Shown here one piece after another: positions 16,371-25,417 of a DNA stretch of 44,778 bases. The DNA comes from CAYRVX01 sp964642165 (GTDB lineage: Bacteria; Planctomycetota; Phycisphaerae; SM23-33). How positions within the stretch are numbered: the first letter of the stretch is position 1; every line of letters begins with the position of its first letter. The notes below the pieces were generated by a model. The model ran no database searches and was not told where the DNA came from. It worked only from the letters and a program-made list of their open reading frames with translations. The stretch is taken from contig CAZXOC010000019.1 in NCBI GenBank assembly GCA_964642165.1, positions 1 to 44,778 on the forward strand, given 5' to 3'. Made by a program: the position numbers and the translations under genes.

Positions 16371-17639
16371 ATGCAAGTGTTCCCGGCACCGACAGAACGG
16401 ACCGATGGTGGGAGCAAGGGCGTCGCGGTCTTCTGCCGCGAAACGCTCTGGGACTCCCCTCTGCGCATCAGCACGAACTCCATCGCTCGCCAGTTCGCCA
16501 AGGACGGTTGGCGGGTCGGGTGGATCGTGGACCCGATCTGCCCCCTGGACTTCCGCCCGACGGCCAGCAGGACGCTGCGCGCGAGGGTTGGCCTGCACCG
16601 CTCGGGGGGGAGGTGGCATGGCCCCCGCGTCTTCGAGTACTGCCCGCTGTGCCTGGTGAGGGCGGGGAGGTTCTGGCCCCTGAACACGGTCGCAGCCATC
16701 CGCGGGAGTCTTCTCCTGACGATGCCACCGATCCCTGAGGTCCTGCGAAGGCGTGGTCTGTGGCCGGTGGACGTGCTGGTGATCGCCAGCCGCAGCGCGG
16801 CGTCCGCCCTGAGGGCCATCGCGGCGAAGCATGTGCTGTATCATGCGCACGACTTCTTCGCTGATCGGAAGTCGCGGAGAGAGCTTCCCGGAGAGATCGA
16901 GGCAGAACTCGTGGACAAGGCGGACCTGGTCGTCGCCGCCCAGGAACTGCACCGCGAGAAGATCATCGAGCACTTCGGCGCGCGCCCCGAGGAGGTGGTG
17001 GTGGTTCCGTTCGCGTCAGATCCGGAGATGTTCGCACGGCAGCACGCCGAAGGCGAAGACTTGGCCGGTGTACCCCGGCCGAGGGTCGTGCTGCTTGGCA
17101 CCCCGACCACCATGGACTTGGGCCTCATTGCCGGGTTGGCCGAGAGACGGAGCGATGTCAGCTTCGTGCATGTCGGTCCGGAGGACCCCGCCTGGGCGCG
17201 CGTGATAGGCGAGCGATCCCTGAAGAACCTGTACCTTCTCGGCCCGAAGGACTACGAGGTGCTGCCACACTATCTCCCGCACTGTGACGTGGGACTGGCG
17301 CCGTACCGCTCTGCGGACGTGGGGGCCCGGGTCGTGGGCGGTTTCTACATGAAGATCTACGATTACGCCGCGGCCGGACTGCCGATCGTGGTGACGGAGA
17401 TGCCTGGGTACAGTGGCGTGAGGGCCTTCATGTTCTGCGCGAAGACGATCGAAGGTTTTTCGAACGCGCTCGACAGAGCTCTGGGCTACACCGGCGAGCA
17501 GTACCGTATGCTGAAGCGGTTCTCGCTGGAGGCCGGGTCTTGGACGGGGCGATACAAAGAAATCCTCCATCACATCGGTCGGCTCGCGCCCCGACGAAGC
17601 GGCGCGTCCGGGACGGCGCGGCCTCCGAAGGAGGCCTGA
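16371..17639 (+). CDS. Glycosyltransferase, GT-B fold (group 1-like)
   Basis: The 422-residue cytoplasmic protein has an N-terminal acceptor-type half (CRETLWDSPLRISTNS, then HAHDFFADRK near the hinge) and a C-terminal donor half ending in AAAGLPIVVTEMPGYSG, where a GT4-type E-x7-E region would be expected but is not clear. DLVVAAQELHREKI and VVVVPFASD match the hinge of group 1 transferases such as GumK-like enzymes. I prefer the ATG at 16371, 4 nt after the flippase stop with GGAAG upstream; an ATG at 16347 overlapping the flippase gene is the alternative. It is one of five transferases building the repeat unit. Donor and acceptor cannot be predicted. Confidence 0.75.
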   Translation: MQVFPAPTERTDGGSKGVAVFCRETLWDSPLRISTNSIARQFAKDGWRVGWIVDPICPLDFRPTASRTLRARVGLHRSGGRWHGPRVFEYCPLCLVRAGRFWPLNTVAAIRGSLLLTMPPIPEVLRRRGLWPVDVLVIASRSAASALRAIAAKHVLYHAHDFFADRKSRRELPGEIEAELVDKADLVVAAQELHREKIIEHFGARPEEVVVVPFASDPEMFARQHAEGEDLAGVPRPRVVLLGTPTTMDLGLIAGLAERRSDVSFVHVGPEDPAWARVIGERSLKNLYLLGPKDYEVLPHYLPHCDVGLAPYRSADVGARVVGGFYMKIYDYAAAGLPIVVTEMPGYSGVRAFMFCAKTIEGFSNALDRALGYTGEQYRMLKRFSLEAGSWTGRYKEILHHIGRLAPRRSGASGTARPPKEA

Positions 17640-17700
17640 GCACGGCGGGCGGACCCGCTGATGGCGCGGATGGAGCAAAGGTGCTGGCGCGGAGATACAA

Positions 17701-18957
17701 ATGGGATGTCGCGTGGTTGTCACCGGTGTGGGGTTCGAGAACAAGGGAGCCGAGGCGATGCTCCTAGCAGTCCGGGAGTATCTGGCCCAGCACCTTCCGC
17801 GGGCCTCGTGCTGCATGGTGGTTGCCACGGATTCCGATGCCGCGAAGGCGAGAGATCGGGGCATCTGCCCCATCCGTGTTACCGGGACATCTCTGCGGCG
17901 GCGTTGGGTGCTGTTGCTGGCCTTGCTTGGGATCAGAAGAAGAGCGCGCGTTACGGACGGCGATCTCGCGAAGGGACTGGACAGCATGTTCCCGGTGGTC
18001 GACGTGATCGTCGACGCGGGAGGGTATGTGAGTTCGGACCAGTGGGGCATTCGGCCAGCTCTGAGCCGCTTCTTCTGCTGTCTTCAGGCTCGAGCCCATC
18101 GCGTCCCGGTGCTCTTCCTGACGCAATCATGGGGTCCCTTCCGGGGCTTCTGGATCAGGCACTTGACGGCTTGGTCCGCCCGGCGGGCGGAGCTTGTCGT
18201 GGCGCGAGACGAGCTTTCGCTAGGGCACCTGAAGGGGCTGGGAGGGCTGGCGGAGGACAAGCTGCTCTGGGCCCCGGATCTCGCCCTCCCGATGGCCGCC
18301 AGCGGCTTGGACGCACAGTCATCCATCTTCCCGAAGTGCGGGATCCCCGCGGAGGCGAAGACGGTGATCGGCATGACGCCGAACATGAACTGCTACAAGC
18401 GATCGGAGGGCACGGGCACGGGCAACCGGTACGTGCGCCTGGCGACGCATGTGGCCCGCCACATCCTTGAAAGCACGGATGCGCATCTGCTCCTCATCCC
18501 TCACGAGATGCACGACCTGGCCAGGGATGACAGGCTGCTCATCCGGCTCATCCAGGAAGGGATAGGTGACCACGAACGCATGCACTGCCTCAGGGAAGAC
18601 TTGGGCGCCCGTGACTTGAAGGCCGTGGTCGGCGCGCTCGACTTCCTGGTGGCGTCTCGGTACCATAGCGTGATTGCGGCGGTCTCGATGGGCACTCCGG
18701 TCCTGGTGATCGGCTGGGCGCACAAGTATGACGAGCTGCTGAGAGCGATTGGTCTCGACGAGTTGCTGGTGGACCACAGGAATGCGGATGTCACCGAAGC
18801 CGCGGCGCGATTCGACGAGGCCTTCGCTGGCCGGGAGAAGATACGCTCGGCGATGCGAAGCCGGGGACGGGCCGTCAAGAACGCGTCGCAGAAGCCCCTC
18901 GAGCTCGCCGTGGAGATCATCAGTCGGCTGCAGGCGCGGCGCCAGACGCGGAGCTAG
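17701..18957 (+). CDS. Polysaccharide pyruvyl transferase family protein
   Basis: Members of this family (PF04230: WcaK, CsaB and relatives) transfer a pyruvyl group from PEP onto a sugar, forming an acidic ketal. The 418-residue protein has the N-terminal GFENKGAEAML, which binds the polyprenyl or nucleotide part, a central DAGGYVSSD, and the C-terminal donor-site block RYHSVIAAVSMGTPV followed by GWAHKYDELL, whose RxxH is usual for the family. The ATG at 17701 has GGAG 7 nt upstream. It stands between two assembly genes and would add negative charge to the glycan. Some family members have other activities, so the reaction is an inference from the family. Confidence 0.85.
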   Translation: MGCRVVVTGVGFENKGAEAMLLAVREYLAQHLPRASCCMVVATDSDAAKARDRGICPIRVTGTSLRRRWVLLLALLGIRRRARVTDGDLAKGLDSMFPVVDVIVDAGGYVSSDQWGIRPALSRFFCCLQARAHRVPVLFLTQSWGPFRGFWIRHLTAWSARRAELVVARDELSLGHLKGLGGLAEDKLLWAPDLALPMAASGLDAQSSIFPKCGIPAEAKTVIGMTPNMNCYKRSEGTGTGNRYVRLATHVARHILESTDAHLLLIPHEMHDLARDDRLLIRLIQEGIGDHERMHCLREDLGARDLKAVVGALDFLVASRYHSVIAAVSMGTPVLVIGWAHKYDELLRAIGLDELLVDHRNADVTEAAARFDEAFAGREKIRSAMRSRGRAVKNASQKPLELAVEIISRLQARRQTRS

Positions 18958-19091
18958 CCAAGAGGCACCGGGCGTTGCCTGGCGTGGGGACGAACGGAAG
19001 CGGTCGACTTGGCATCGGCGGCGTCCGGCGAACCGAACTGGAAGGCAAGGCATTGAGACAGATCGGTCCCAGGAACTGATGGGTATCTGAT

Positions 19092-20399
19092 ATGGTCATG
19101 TTGATTTTCTTGCTCTTGTTGCTCACGCTCGTCTTTCCGTATCTGCGGATCATGGTGGCAGGCGCGCCCATCTACTTCGCCTATCCCGTCGTCTTCCTGC
19201 TGATCCTGACGATCCCCAAGAGGATCCATTACGTGGGGGCCGTCATGTCGCGCATGCGGGTCTGGTTCTGGCTCTTTCTCCTGGCGATCCTTCTCAGCAT
19301 GGCCCATCAGATGCTCAGGGTCCGGGGCCCGCGCTTCTCCATCTACGCGATGCTTCAGCGGTACTTGACCATCCTGGCCCTTCCCGCCCTGATCGGCATC
19401 TGGGCCGTGAAGCGGGGGCTCTTCCGCAAGACGGTCAGCATCTGGTCCGTGCTGATTGCCGTCGTGGCGATCTGGGCGATCCTCCAGGTGATCCTTCCCG
19501 ACGTGATGGACACGGTCGACCGGATCTACTACTTCAAGCTCGCGCGGATCACCGCCACGGAGGAGCTGCAGGGCCGGGCCGAATACGCGACGAGCAGGGG
19601 CATCGCGGGCGCGTGGAACGCCAATGTGGCCGGCCCCATCCTCCTGATATCGTTCCCGGTCCTCTTCGCCGGACTGCACACGCGCCGGCTGCGCACCGTG
19701 CTGATGATGCTGGTCGTCCTGGGAGGCATTGTCGCCACCGGCTCCCGCCAGTCGATGATCGGGTTGGTGTGGGTCTTCCTGGTGCTCCTGTGGCCCGAGC
19801 GGAGGCGCTTGAGGGCCCTCACCCACGTGCGATGGGCGGTCCCCGTCTTCCTGGGGACGGTTGCCTTGGGGGTGACGATGGCGGTTGTCTTCGGTTTCGG
19901 GTCGGCGCAGCTTGCCCGCCTGTCGCTTGACCGGCTCTGGTCGGGAGTCTTGGCGCGCTGGGACAACTACTCCGTCTTCGTGTCGGTCGCGGTGCGAAGT
20001 CCGGTGAGACTCATCCTCGGCGGGGGCCCCGACGCGGCGGCCGTCGCCGGACGCGTGGGGAACTGGGCGTGGGGGCAGGGATACGTCTCGAACTCGTGGC
20101 TGCTTCTGATCTTCGACTTCGGGGTGTTGGGATTCGCCGGTTTCCTGGGCATGTTCCTCGCCGCCTGGAGGACCTGCGGCGCCCGGTGGATCAGGGCAAG
20201 CCTCGCGGCGCTGGCGTGGGTGATGATGTGCGACAACGCGATGCACGCGACGTACTTCTGTCAAGCGATGGTGTCCCTTTGCCTTGCGATGGCCATCTTC
20301 GTGGGCTTCGAGGTCCGGGAGCAACTCGAGGCGGAGCCGCTGGCGATGGACGACCTGTACGATGAGCCGCCGACCCCACTCGGCTGGTCGCCCACGTGA
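19092..20399 (+). CDS. Wzy-like O-antigen polymerase / ligase membrane protein
   Basis: This 435-residue protein has about 10-12 membrane spans and a large loop in the second half (residues about 275-335), which includes RWDNYSVFVSVAVRSP and LILGGGPDAAA. The GSRQSMIGL segment before it and the G-x-G-x motif in the loop follow the WaaL/Wzy pattern, in which Arg and His or Asp residues on periplasmic loops act in polymerisation. NSWLLLIFDFGVLGFAGFL matches the conserved late helix. It presumably joins flipped repeat units in the periplasm. Start at 19092 is taken as the first ATG; a second ATG two codons on is equally possible. It is preceded by 134 bp with no gene. Confidence 0.8.
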   Translation: MVMLIFLLLLLTLVFPYLRIMVAGAPIYFAYPVVFLLILTIPKRIHYVGAVMSRMRVWFWLFLLAILLSMAHQMLRVRGPRFSIYAMLQRYLTILALPALIGIWAVKRGLFRKTVSIWSVLIAVVAIWAILQVILPDVMDTVDRIYYFKLARITATEELQGRAEYATSRGIAGAWNANVAGPILLISFPVLFAGLHTRRLRTVLMMLVVLGGIVATGSRQSMIGLVWVFLVLLWPERRRLRALTHVRWAVPVFLGTVALGVTMAVVFGFGSAQLARLSLDRLWSGVLARWDNYSVFVSVAVRSPVRLILGGGPDAAAVAGRVGNWAWGQGYVSNSWLLLIFDFGVLGFAGFLGMFLAAWRTCGARWIRASLAALAWVMMCDNAMHATYFCQAMVSLCLAMAIFVGFEVREQLEAEPLAMDDLYDEPPTPLGWSPT

Positions 20400-20418
20400 C
20401 TCGAAAGGATCCAGGCCC

Positions 20419-21570
20419 ATGGGATACATCGCGTTCGACGGAACCTACCTGGAGGTCGATGCGACGGGCCAGAGCCGCGTCGGGCTCGAGCTCCTGCGCG
20501 CAGGCCGTGGCCTCGTCGGGTCTGGGCGGCTCATCGAGGACTTGAGGGTCGTCACGTTGTCCGGCCGTCTCGCGGAGGAATACGACGTAGGAGACTACCG
20601 CATCCTGCCCATGGGGAGCGGGCCTCACCTAGCCATCTACCTGAACGCGCTGAGGCTGTCGAACCTCGCGCGCCGCATCACGCCGCGTCCGGACGCCGTG
20701 TTCTGGCTGACGCCCGAGCGGTTCGGGGGCGACATCTCCGGCATGAGGCAGGTGGTGATGGTCCACGACCTGGCATCGATCCGGAACCCTCGGCTCTACC
20801 CGCGCCGGTCGAGGTGGCTGAGGCAGGCCTCGTTGGGGCGGATCCGTGGCAGCCGATGTCGCGTCGTGGCCATCTCGGAAGCGACACGTCGGGACCTGGT
20901 GCACGTCGGGCGCATCTCCCCTGGCCGGATCACCGTGGTGCATCACGGCGTAAGTCCGCGGTTTCGCGTCCTGAAGGATGGGAAGCTCCTTCAGGACACG
21001 GCCGGGAGGTTCGGCCTGGAATCCAAGCGGTTTGCCCTGTTCGTCGGCCGGGTCGGGCCACGGAAGAACGTGCCGGGACTGCTTCGCCTCTTCCAGAGGG
21101 CCCGGGGAATGCTCCGGGAGGATCTCTGGCTGGCGATGGTCGGTCCGAGAGGACTGGACGTGATGGCCCTCGCGCGCGAGGCCGGACTGACGGCGGAGGA
21201 TGCCGCCCATATCCTCGTGCTTGGCCGGGTGAGCGAGGACGAGCTGGTCGCCATCTACAACCTCGCGTGGGTGCTGGTGTTCCCGACGTACTACGAGGGA
21301 TTCGGCCTGCCGGTCCTGGAGGCGATGGCGTGCGGGACACCGGTGCTCTCTTCTGATTGTTCGAGCATTCCCGAGATCGCGGCGGACGCCGGCCTGCTGT
21401 TCGATCCCTCGCAGACAGACGACTGGGTGGATGGGCTGGTCACGCTGGAGCGAAGTGCGTCGCTCCACTCTGAGCTTCGCGACAAAGGTCTTCGCAGGGC
21501 TCGCGAGTTTTCCTGGACCCGGTCCGCGGAGGCGATCTTCCGGGAGCTCACGGCTCAGGAGACCGATTGA
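20419..21570 (+). CDS. GT4-family glycosyltransferase
   Basis: The 383-residue GT-B enzyme has the hinge segment VVAISEATRRDLVHVG, the donor-domain opener FALFVGRVGPRKN and the diagnostic block YEGFGLPVLEAMACGTPVL, which carries the E-x7-E motif. VVMVHDLASIRNP is typical of mannosyl- and related transferases with a WbaZ-like N-domain. The ATG at 20419 has AAAGGA about 9 nt upstream and lies 19 nt after the polymerase gene. It would add one sugar of the repeat unit from a nucleotide donor on the cytoplasmic face. Donor specificity cannot be told from the motifs. Confidence 0.88.
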   Translation: MGYIAFDGTYLEVDATGQSRVGLELLRAGRGLVGSGRLIEDLRVVTLSGRLAEEYDVGDYRILPMGSGPHLAIYLNALRLSNLARRITPRPDAVFWLTPERFGGDISGMRQVVMVHDLASIRNPRLYPRRSRWLRQASLGRIRGSRCRVVAISEATRRDLVHVGRISPGRITVVHHGVSPRFRVLKDGKLLQDTAGRFGLESKRFALFVGRVGPRKNVPGLLRLFQRARGMLREDLWLAMVGPRGLDVMALAREAGLTAEDAAHILVLGRVSEDELVAIYNLAWVLVFPTYYEGFGLPVLEAMACGTPVLSSDCSSIPEIAADAGLLFDPSQTDDWVDGLVTLERSASLHSELRDKGLRRAREFSWTRSAEAIFRELTAQETD

Positions 21571-21625
21571 CCATGCTTTCCGCTGTGAGGTGTCTCCAGC
21601 GATGATCGGCCACGATGAGGCCAAC

Positions 21626-22396
21626 ATGCCGCCGCAAACGGGACCGACATCTCGGAAGGTCCTCGCCGTCGTCACCGGCATGCCGGCCGACCGGCACGGG
21701 GGAGGCTTGCACGTCCACTTGTCCTTCGGGCGGGTTGTGGACGCGCTGGCGGTCCTGGTCGGCGTGCTGGCGGCCCTGGCCGGGAGCAGGGGGATACACC
21801 AGCGGGTCCCTCTCATGGTCGTCGCCGTTGTGGCGACGTACGTCGGGTCCTTGATTCTCGTGGAAGCCAATGTCCTGCCGGAGCAGTCGCAGGAGCGCCT
21901 CGCCCGGTTCCTTCACCTGGGCGCCGGAACCGCAGGGGGCGGCAGGGACCGGCTGTCTGCTCGCCAAGACACCTGGGTGCTCGGCCTGAGGGGCTACGTC
22001 AAGTCGGGGCTGGTCGGCACCGGGTTCGGCGCCACCGGGTCGGCCAATCAGGTCCTCGTCGGGTCGTACCACGGCATCCACAGCAACGTCTTGGGCTCGC
22101 CGACGGAGTGGAACCCGGTGAGGTTCTTGTTGTTCGCGGGCCTCCACTTGGCGCTGGTGCGCGCAATGCTTGGGATGCGCGATGTGCGACTTGGCGGACT
22201 TGCCTTTATCGTGGTGGCCAGCTGCCTTGTCCTTGGGGCTGCTCACACGTCGTACGTGACGAAATGGTTCTGGCTTCCGATGTTGTTAATCATGTGCATG
22301 CTCGGGTACGATGCCATAGGCTCCCACTCAGGATGGACCCCCGAAGAGGAGAACTGGCGCGAAGCCCTGCCCCCTGGAGGCGCCGGAACCCAATGA
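21626..22396 (+). CDS. Short polymerase-like membrane protein with transferase-like N-terminus (possible remnant)
   Basis: The 256-residue product is unusual. Residues 11-35 (KVLAVVTGMPADRHGGGLHV and on) read like the first strand and loop of a GT-B glycosyltransferase. From about residue 36 the protein becomes a membrane protein whose order (AGSRGIHQRVP helix, loop with RQDTWVLGLRGYVKSGLVGTG, GIHSNVLG, late helices) matches only the C-terminal half of O-antigen ligase/Wzy proteins. A normal member is 400-450 residues. The most direct reading is a deletion that joined two genes; a genuine short protein is the alternative. GAGG lies 5 nt before the ATG at 21626 (another ATG at 21602 is possible), and its stop overlaps the next start as ATGA, so it is still translated within the operon. 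Confidence 0.5.
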   Translation: MPPQTGPTSRKVLAVVTGMPADRHGGGLHVHLSFGRVVDALAVLVGVLAALAGSRGIHQRVPLMVVAVVATYVGSLILVEANVLPEQSQERLARFLHLGAGTAGGGRDRLSARQDTWVLGLRGYVKSGLVGTGFGATGSANQVLVGSYHGIHSNVLGSPTEWNPVRFLLFAGLHLALVRAMLGMRDVRLGGLAFIVVASCLVLGAAHTSYVTKWFWLPMLLIMCMLGYDAIGSHSGWTPEEENWREALPPGGAGTQ

Positions 22397-23598
22397 CTCG
22401 TTCGCGCTCCCGAGCCCTGGGATTCGTTTGCGGGGCGCCTGCTGTGATGACCCGGCATTGGGTGTCCATGCACGCCGCGACGGGGCGGGTGGCGGACGAG
22501 TTGTCACGCCACTACGACGTGAACTACCTCAGCGTGCCGATCAAGGCCGTCGAGGAGGACAGGCGCCCCGAGTACGCGCTGGACCCCACGCGTTTCAAGA
22601 TCGTCCCACAGCCCTACTTCGAGTCGTCCCTGGGGGCAATACCGCGCGCAAGGGGGATTGTGAAAGCCTACTTCCGCCTGTGCCGCGCCTGCCGTGGGGA
22701 GGACGTGTTCGTTCGGGGAATGACACCCTATATTGGGGCGCTGTACGCGGCGGCGGCGTGGCACCGCTGCAACGTCTGCCATTGGATCGTCGGGGATCCG
22801 ATCACGCTGCTGCGCACCCATCGCAGGCGGGGGACGGTCTATGACTTTCTGGCAATGGCGTACTCCTACGTGGACTGGATAGCCGCCCGGGTGGGCCGAT
22901 GGCTGGCCGACGGTGCCTTCATCTGTAACGGCGAGGCGCTCGGCAGGGCCTACCGTTCGCCGAGGACGTTCGCGACGGTATCGAGCACGATCCGGGAAGA
23001 CGAGTTCTACGAGCGGGAGGATACCTGTCAGGCGGACCCCGTCCGGATTCTGTACGTCGGGTATATCCGCCCAGAGAAGGGCCTTCAGTATCTCTTCCAG
23101 GCGGCGGCCAAGCTCAAGACTCCCCGGACGTGGGACCTGGTCATCGTCGGCTCGTGGCAGAAGTACCCGGCCTACAAGCGCGTTTTGGATCAGACGGCCT
23201 GCGTTTGTGGGATCGCGGACCGCATCCGGTGGGAGGGTCACGTGGTCCTTGGGCCCAAGCTGCTGAACTACATGCGCACGTGCGATCTGCTGGTACTCCC
23301 GACTCTTTCCGAAGGAACCCCACACGTTCTCGTTGAGGCGCGGGCCAACGGCCTGCCCGTAGTGTCGACGACCGTCGGCGGGGTTCCGACGGTCATCGAG
23401 AATGGCATCGACGGCCTGTTGGTGCCTCCGAAGCGCTGCGAGCCGTTGGCCCGGGCCATCGACCGGGTTATTGCGGACGGGGAGCTTCGGCGATCGCTCA
23501 TGCGCAACGGTCTTGTCCGGGCCCGCGAGCAGACGGTCGACAGGTTCATCGAGCGTGTTCTGGACGTCATGGCAGGCAAGCGGGGGTCGGTCACATGA
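22393..23598 (+). CDS. GT4-family glycosyltransferase
   Basis: The 401-residue GT-B enzyme shows VRILYVGYIRPEKGLQYLFQ at the start of its donor domain and SEGTPHVLVEARANGLPVV, containing the E-x7-E motif, near residue 310. The N-terminal half has GAPAVMTRHWVSMHAATGRV. Its ATG overlaps the stop of the preceding fragment by ATGA, and its own stop overlaps the next start the same way, so three genes are translationally coupled. A GGAGG sequence lies about 13 nt upstream. It belongs to the repeat-unit assembly set; the sugar it transfers is unknown. Confidence 0.87.
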   Translation: MTRSRSRALGFVCGAPAVMTRHWVSMHAATGRVADELSRHYDVNYLSVPIKAVEEDRRPEYALDPTRFKIVPQPYFESSLGAIPRARGIVKAYFRLCRACRGEDVFVRGMTPYIGALYAAAAWHRCNVCHWIVGDPITLLRTHRRRGTVYDFLAMAYSYVDWIAARVGRWLADGAFICNGEALGRAYRSPRTFATVSSTIREDEFYEREDTCQADPVRILYVGYIRPEKGLQYLFQAAAKLKTPRTWDLVIVGSWQKYPAYKRVLDQTACVCGIADRIRWEGHVVLGPKLLNYMRTCDLLVLPTLSEGTPHVLVEARANGLPVVSTTVGGVPTVIENGIDGLLVPPKRCEPLARAIDRVIADGELRRSLMRNGLVRAREQTVDRFIERVLDVMAGKRGSVT

Positions 23599-24101
23599 TG
23601 CGCGTGATCAAGTACGCCTGGTTCTTCTTCATCATGGCGGCCACGGGCTGGCTGCCGGACTTCAAGCACATCATGCGGGTGAGGGGGTTCCTGGTGAAGT
23701 GCTGCTTCAAGCGGTGCGGGAGCGATTTCCAGATCGCGTCGCACGCCATGATCGTCCATACGTCGAGCGTGTCGATCGGCGATCACGTGTACATCGCCTA
23801 CGGGAGCTGGATCCAGGGCTATGGCGGCGTGACGCTCGACGACGAGGTGATGCTGGGGCCCTACACGGTCCTGGCCTCCTCCAACCATGAGAAGAAGGAC
23901 GGCTCCTACCGATTCGGTGGCGGCCTGGGGGCACCGATCCACCTGTGCAGGGGCTCGTGGACGGGCAGCCACGTGGTGATCACCGCGGGCGTGCGGGTCG
24001 GCCCGGGCGCCGCCTGCGCCGCCGGCGCCGTGGTGACCGGGGACGTCGACGAGAACGCCGTGGTGGGCGGCGTTCCTGCGAAGGTGATCCGCACCGGCTG
24101 A
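23595..24101 (+). CDS. Hexapeptide-repeat O-acetyltransferase (WcaF/LacA-like)
   Basis: The 168-residue protein has a hydrophobic N-terminal stretch (YAWFFFIMAATGWL, residues 7-20) and then left-handed beta-helix repeats (VHTSSVSIGDHVYIAY, VTLDDEVMLGPYTVL). SSNHEKKDG carries the catalytic histidine expected in this acetyltransferase family, and AVVGGVPAKVIR is the usual C-terminal signature. Such enzymes O-acetylate sugars from acetyl-CoA. ATG 23595 overlaps the upstream stop by 4 nt; a second ATG follows immediately. The hydrophobic N-terminus could place it at the membrane near lipid-linked intermediates. The acceptor is unknown. Confidence 0.83.
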   Translation: MMRVIKYAWFFFIMAATGWLPDFKHIMRVRGFLVKCCFKRCGSDFQIASHAMIVHTSSVSIGDHVYIAYGSWIQGYGGVTLDDEVMLGPYTVLASSNHEKKDGSYRFGGGLGAPIHLCRGSWTGSHVVITAGVRVGPGAACAAGAVVTGDVDENAVVGGVPAKVIRTG

Positions 24102-24151
24102 AGCGGGCTTGCCCCGGCGGCCGAGGCGCCGCGGCGGTCCTCTCGAAGCGC

Positions 24152-25417
24152 ATGAGAGCTTGGCTCATCAAAATCAGCACGCACCTTCCGGTAGACGGAC
24201 AGCAGGACCGGTTGCTGCGAATGGGCCTGCTGGCGCGCCAACTGTGCGACGCCGGACACGAGGTCCTCTGGTGGACGGGGACGTTCGATCACGCCCGCAA
24301 GGCGCATCGCTTCGAGGCCGATCGCCTCGTCGAGGCCGGGCCGTCCTACCGGATCTTCCTGCTGCACTCGTGCGGATACGCCAGGAACGTCTCGTTGGCG
24401 CGGCTGCGCGACCACCGCCAGGTCGCACGCAGATTCGCCCGACTGGCGCCGACCCAGCCGCCCCCCGACGTCGTCCTTTCCGCCCTGCCCACGCCGGGGC
24501 TGTGCGTGGCGGCCATCCGGTACGCCCGTCCCCGCGGCGTGCCCGTCGTCCTCGACGTGCGGGACCTCTGGCCGGACGCATTCTACGATCTGGTCCCGCG
24601 GTGGTCCCGGCCCCTGGTCCGCCCGCTGCTGTGGCCCATGGAGCGGGCGGTTCGCCGGGCCTGCGCCCAGGCCACCGCCATCTGCGGCGTCTCTCCGCAG
24701 TACGTCCGGTGGGGCGTCCGCCGCGCCGGCAGGGAGCCCACGCCGCTCGATCGCGATTTCCCGCATGGCTATCCCGAGGCGGCCCCCCCGCCCGAGGCGA
24801 CGGATCCGGCGCGGGCCTTCTGGCAGGGCCACGGCCTCACCGAGGACCCGGAGGTGTTCACCGTCTGCTTCTTCGGAAGGATGGGCCACCAGTTCGACCT
24901 CGACACGGTGCTGGCCGCCGTCCGCAAGCTTCAGGGCGGCGGGCGGTCCTTTCGCTTCGTCCTCTGCGGCGCGGGCGACAACCTCGAACGCTACCGGGCG
25001 CGGAGCCGGACGCTGGACAACGTCCTGCTGCCCGGGTGGGTGAACGGGCCGCAGATCTGGACGCTGCTGCGGCTGTCGTCGGCCGGACTGGCGCCGTATC
25101 GGGACACCGAGAACTTCCGCGAGAACCTGACGAACAAGCCGTTCGAGTACCTCTCGGCCGGGCTGCCGATCATCGCGGGCATCGGCGGCGTCCTGGGCGA
25201 GCTGATCGCCGGACATGCCTGCGGGGTGGTGTACCCGAGCGGCGACGCGGACGCCCTTGCGTCGGCCCTGCGCGAGCTGTATGACCGTCCCGAGCGCCGC
25301 CGGCAGATGTCCGCCAACGCCCGACGGCTCTTCGAAGAGCGGTTCGGGGCAGAGAGGGTTTATCGCGAAATGGTCGGCCATCTCGAGCGGATCGCGCACG
25401 GGAGCAGGCAGCAATGA
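24152..25417 (+). CDS. GT4-family glycosyltransferase (first of a tandem pair)
   Basis: The 421-residue GT-B enzyme begins MRAWLIKISTHLPVDGQQD and shows VVLDVRDLWPDAFYDLVP in its N-domain, typical of the WbuB/WcaI-like branch. FRFVLCGAGDNLERY and the late block NKPFEYLSAGLPIIAGIGG form the donor site. It is clearly paralogous to the following gene, with matching motifs in the same order and nearly equal length, so the pair arose by tandem duplication. Its start at 24152 follows a 50-nt gap after the acetyltransferase gene and has only weak ribosome-site similarity (GAAGCG). The two copies probably add consecutive, related residues. Confidence 0.86.
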   Translation: MRAWLIKISTHLPVDGQQDRLLRMGLLARQLCDAGHEVLWWTGTFDHARKAHRFEADRLVEAGPSYRIFLLHSCGYARNVSLARLRDHRQVARRFARLAPTQPPPDVVLSALPTPGLCVAAIRYARPRGVPVVLDVRDLWPDAFYDLVPRWSRPLVRPLLWPMERAVRRACAQATAICGVSPQYVRWGVRRAGREPTPLDRDFPHGYPEAAPPPEATDPARAFWQGHGLTEDPEVFTVCFFGRMGHQFDLDTVLAAVRKLQGGGRSFRFVLCGAGDNLERYRARSRTLDNVLLPGWVNGPQIWTLLRLSSAGLAPYRDTENFRENLTNKPFEYLSAGLPIIAGIGGVLGELIAGHACGVVYPSGDADALASALRELYDRPERRRQMSANARRLFEERFGAERVYREMVGHLERIAHGSRQQ

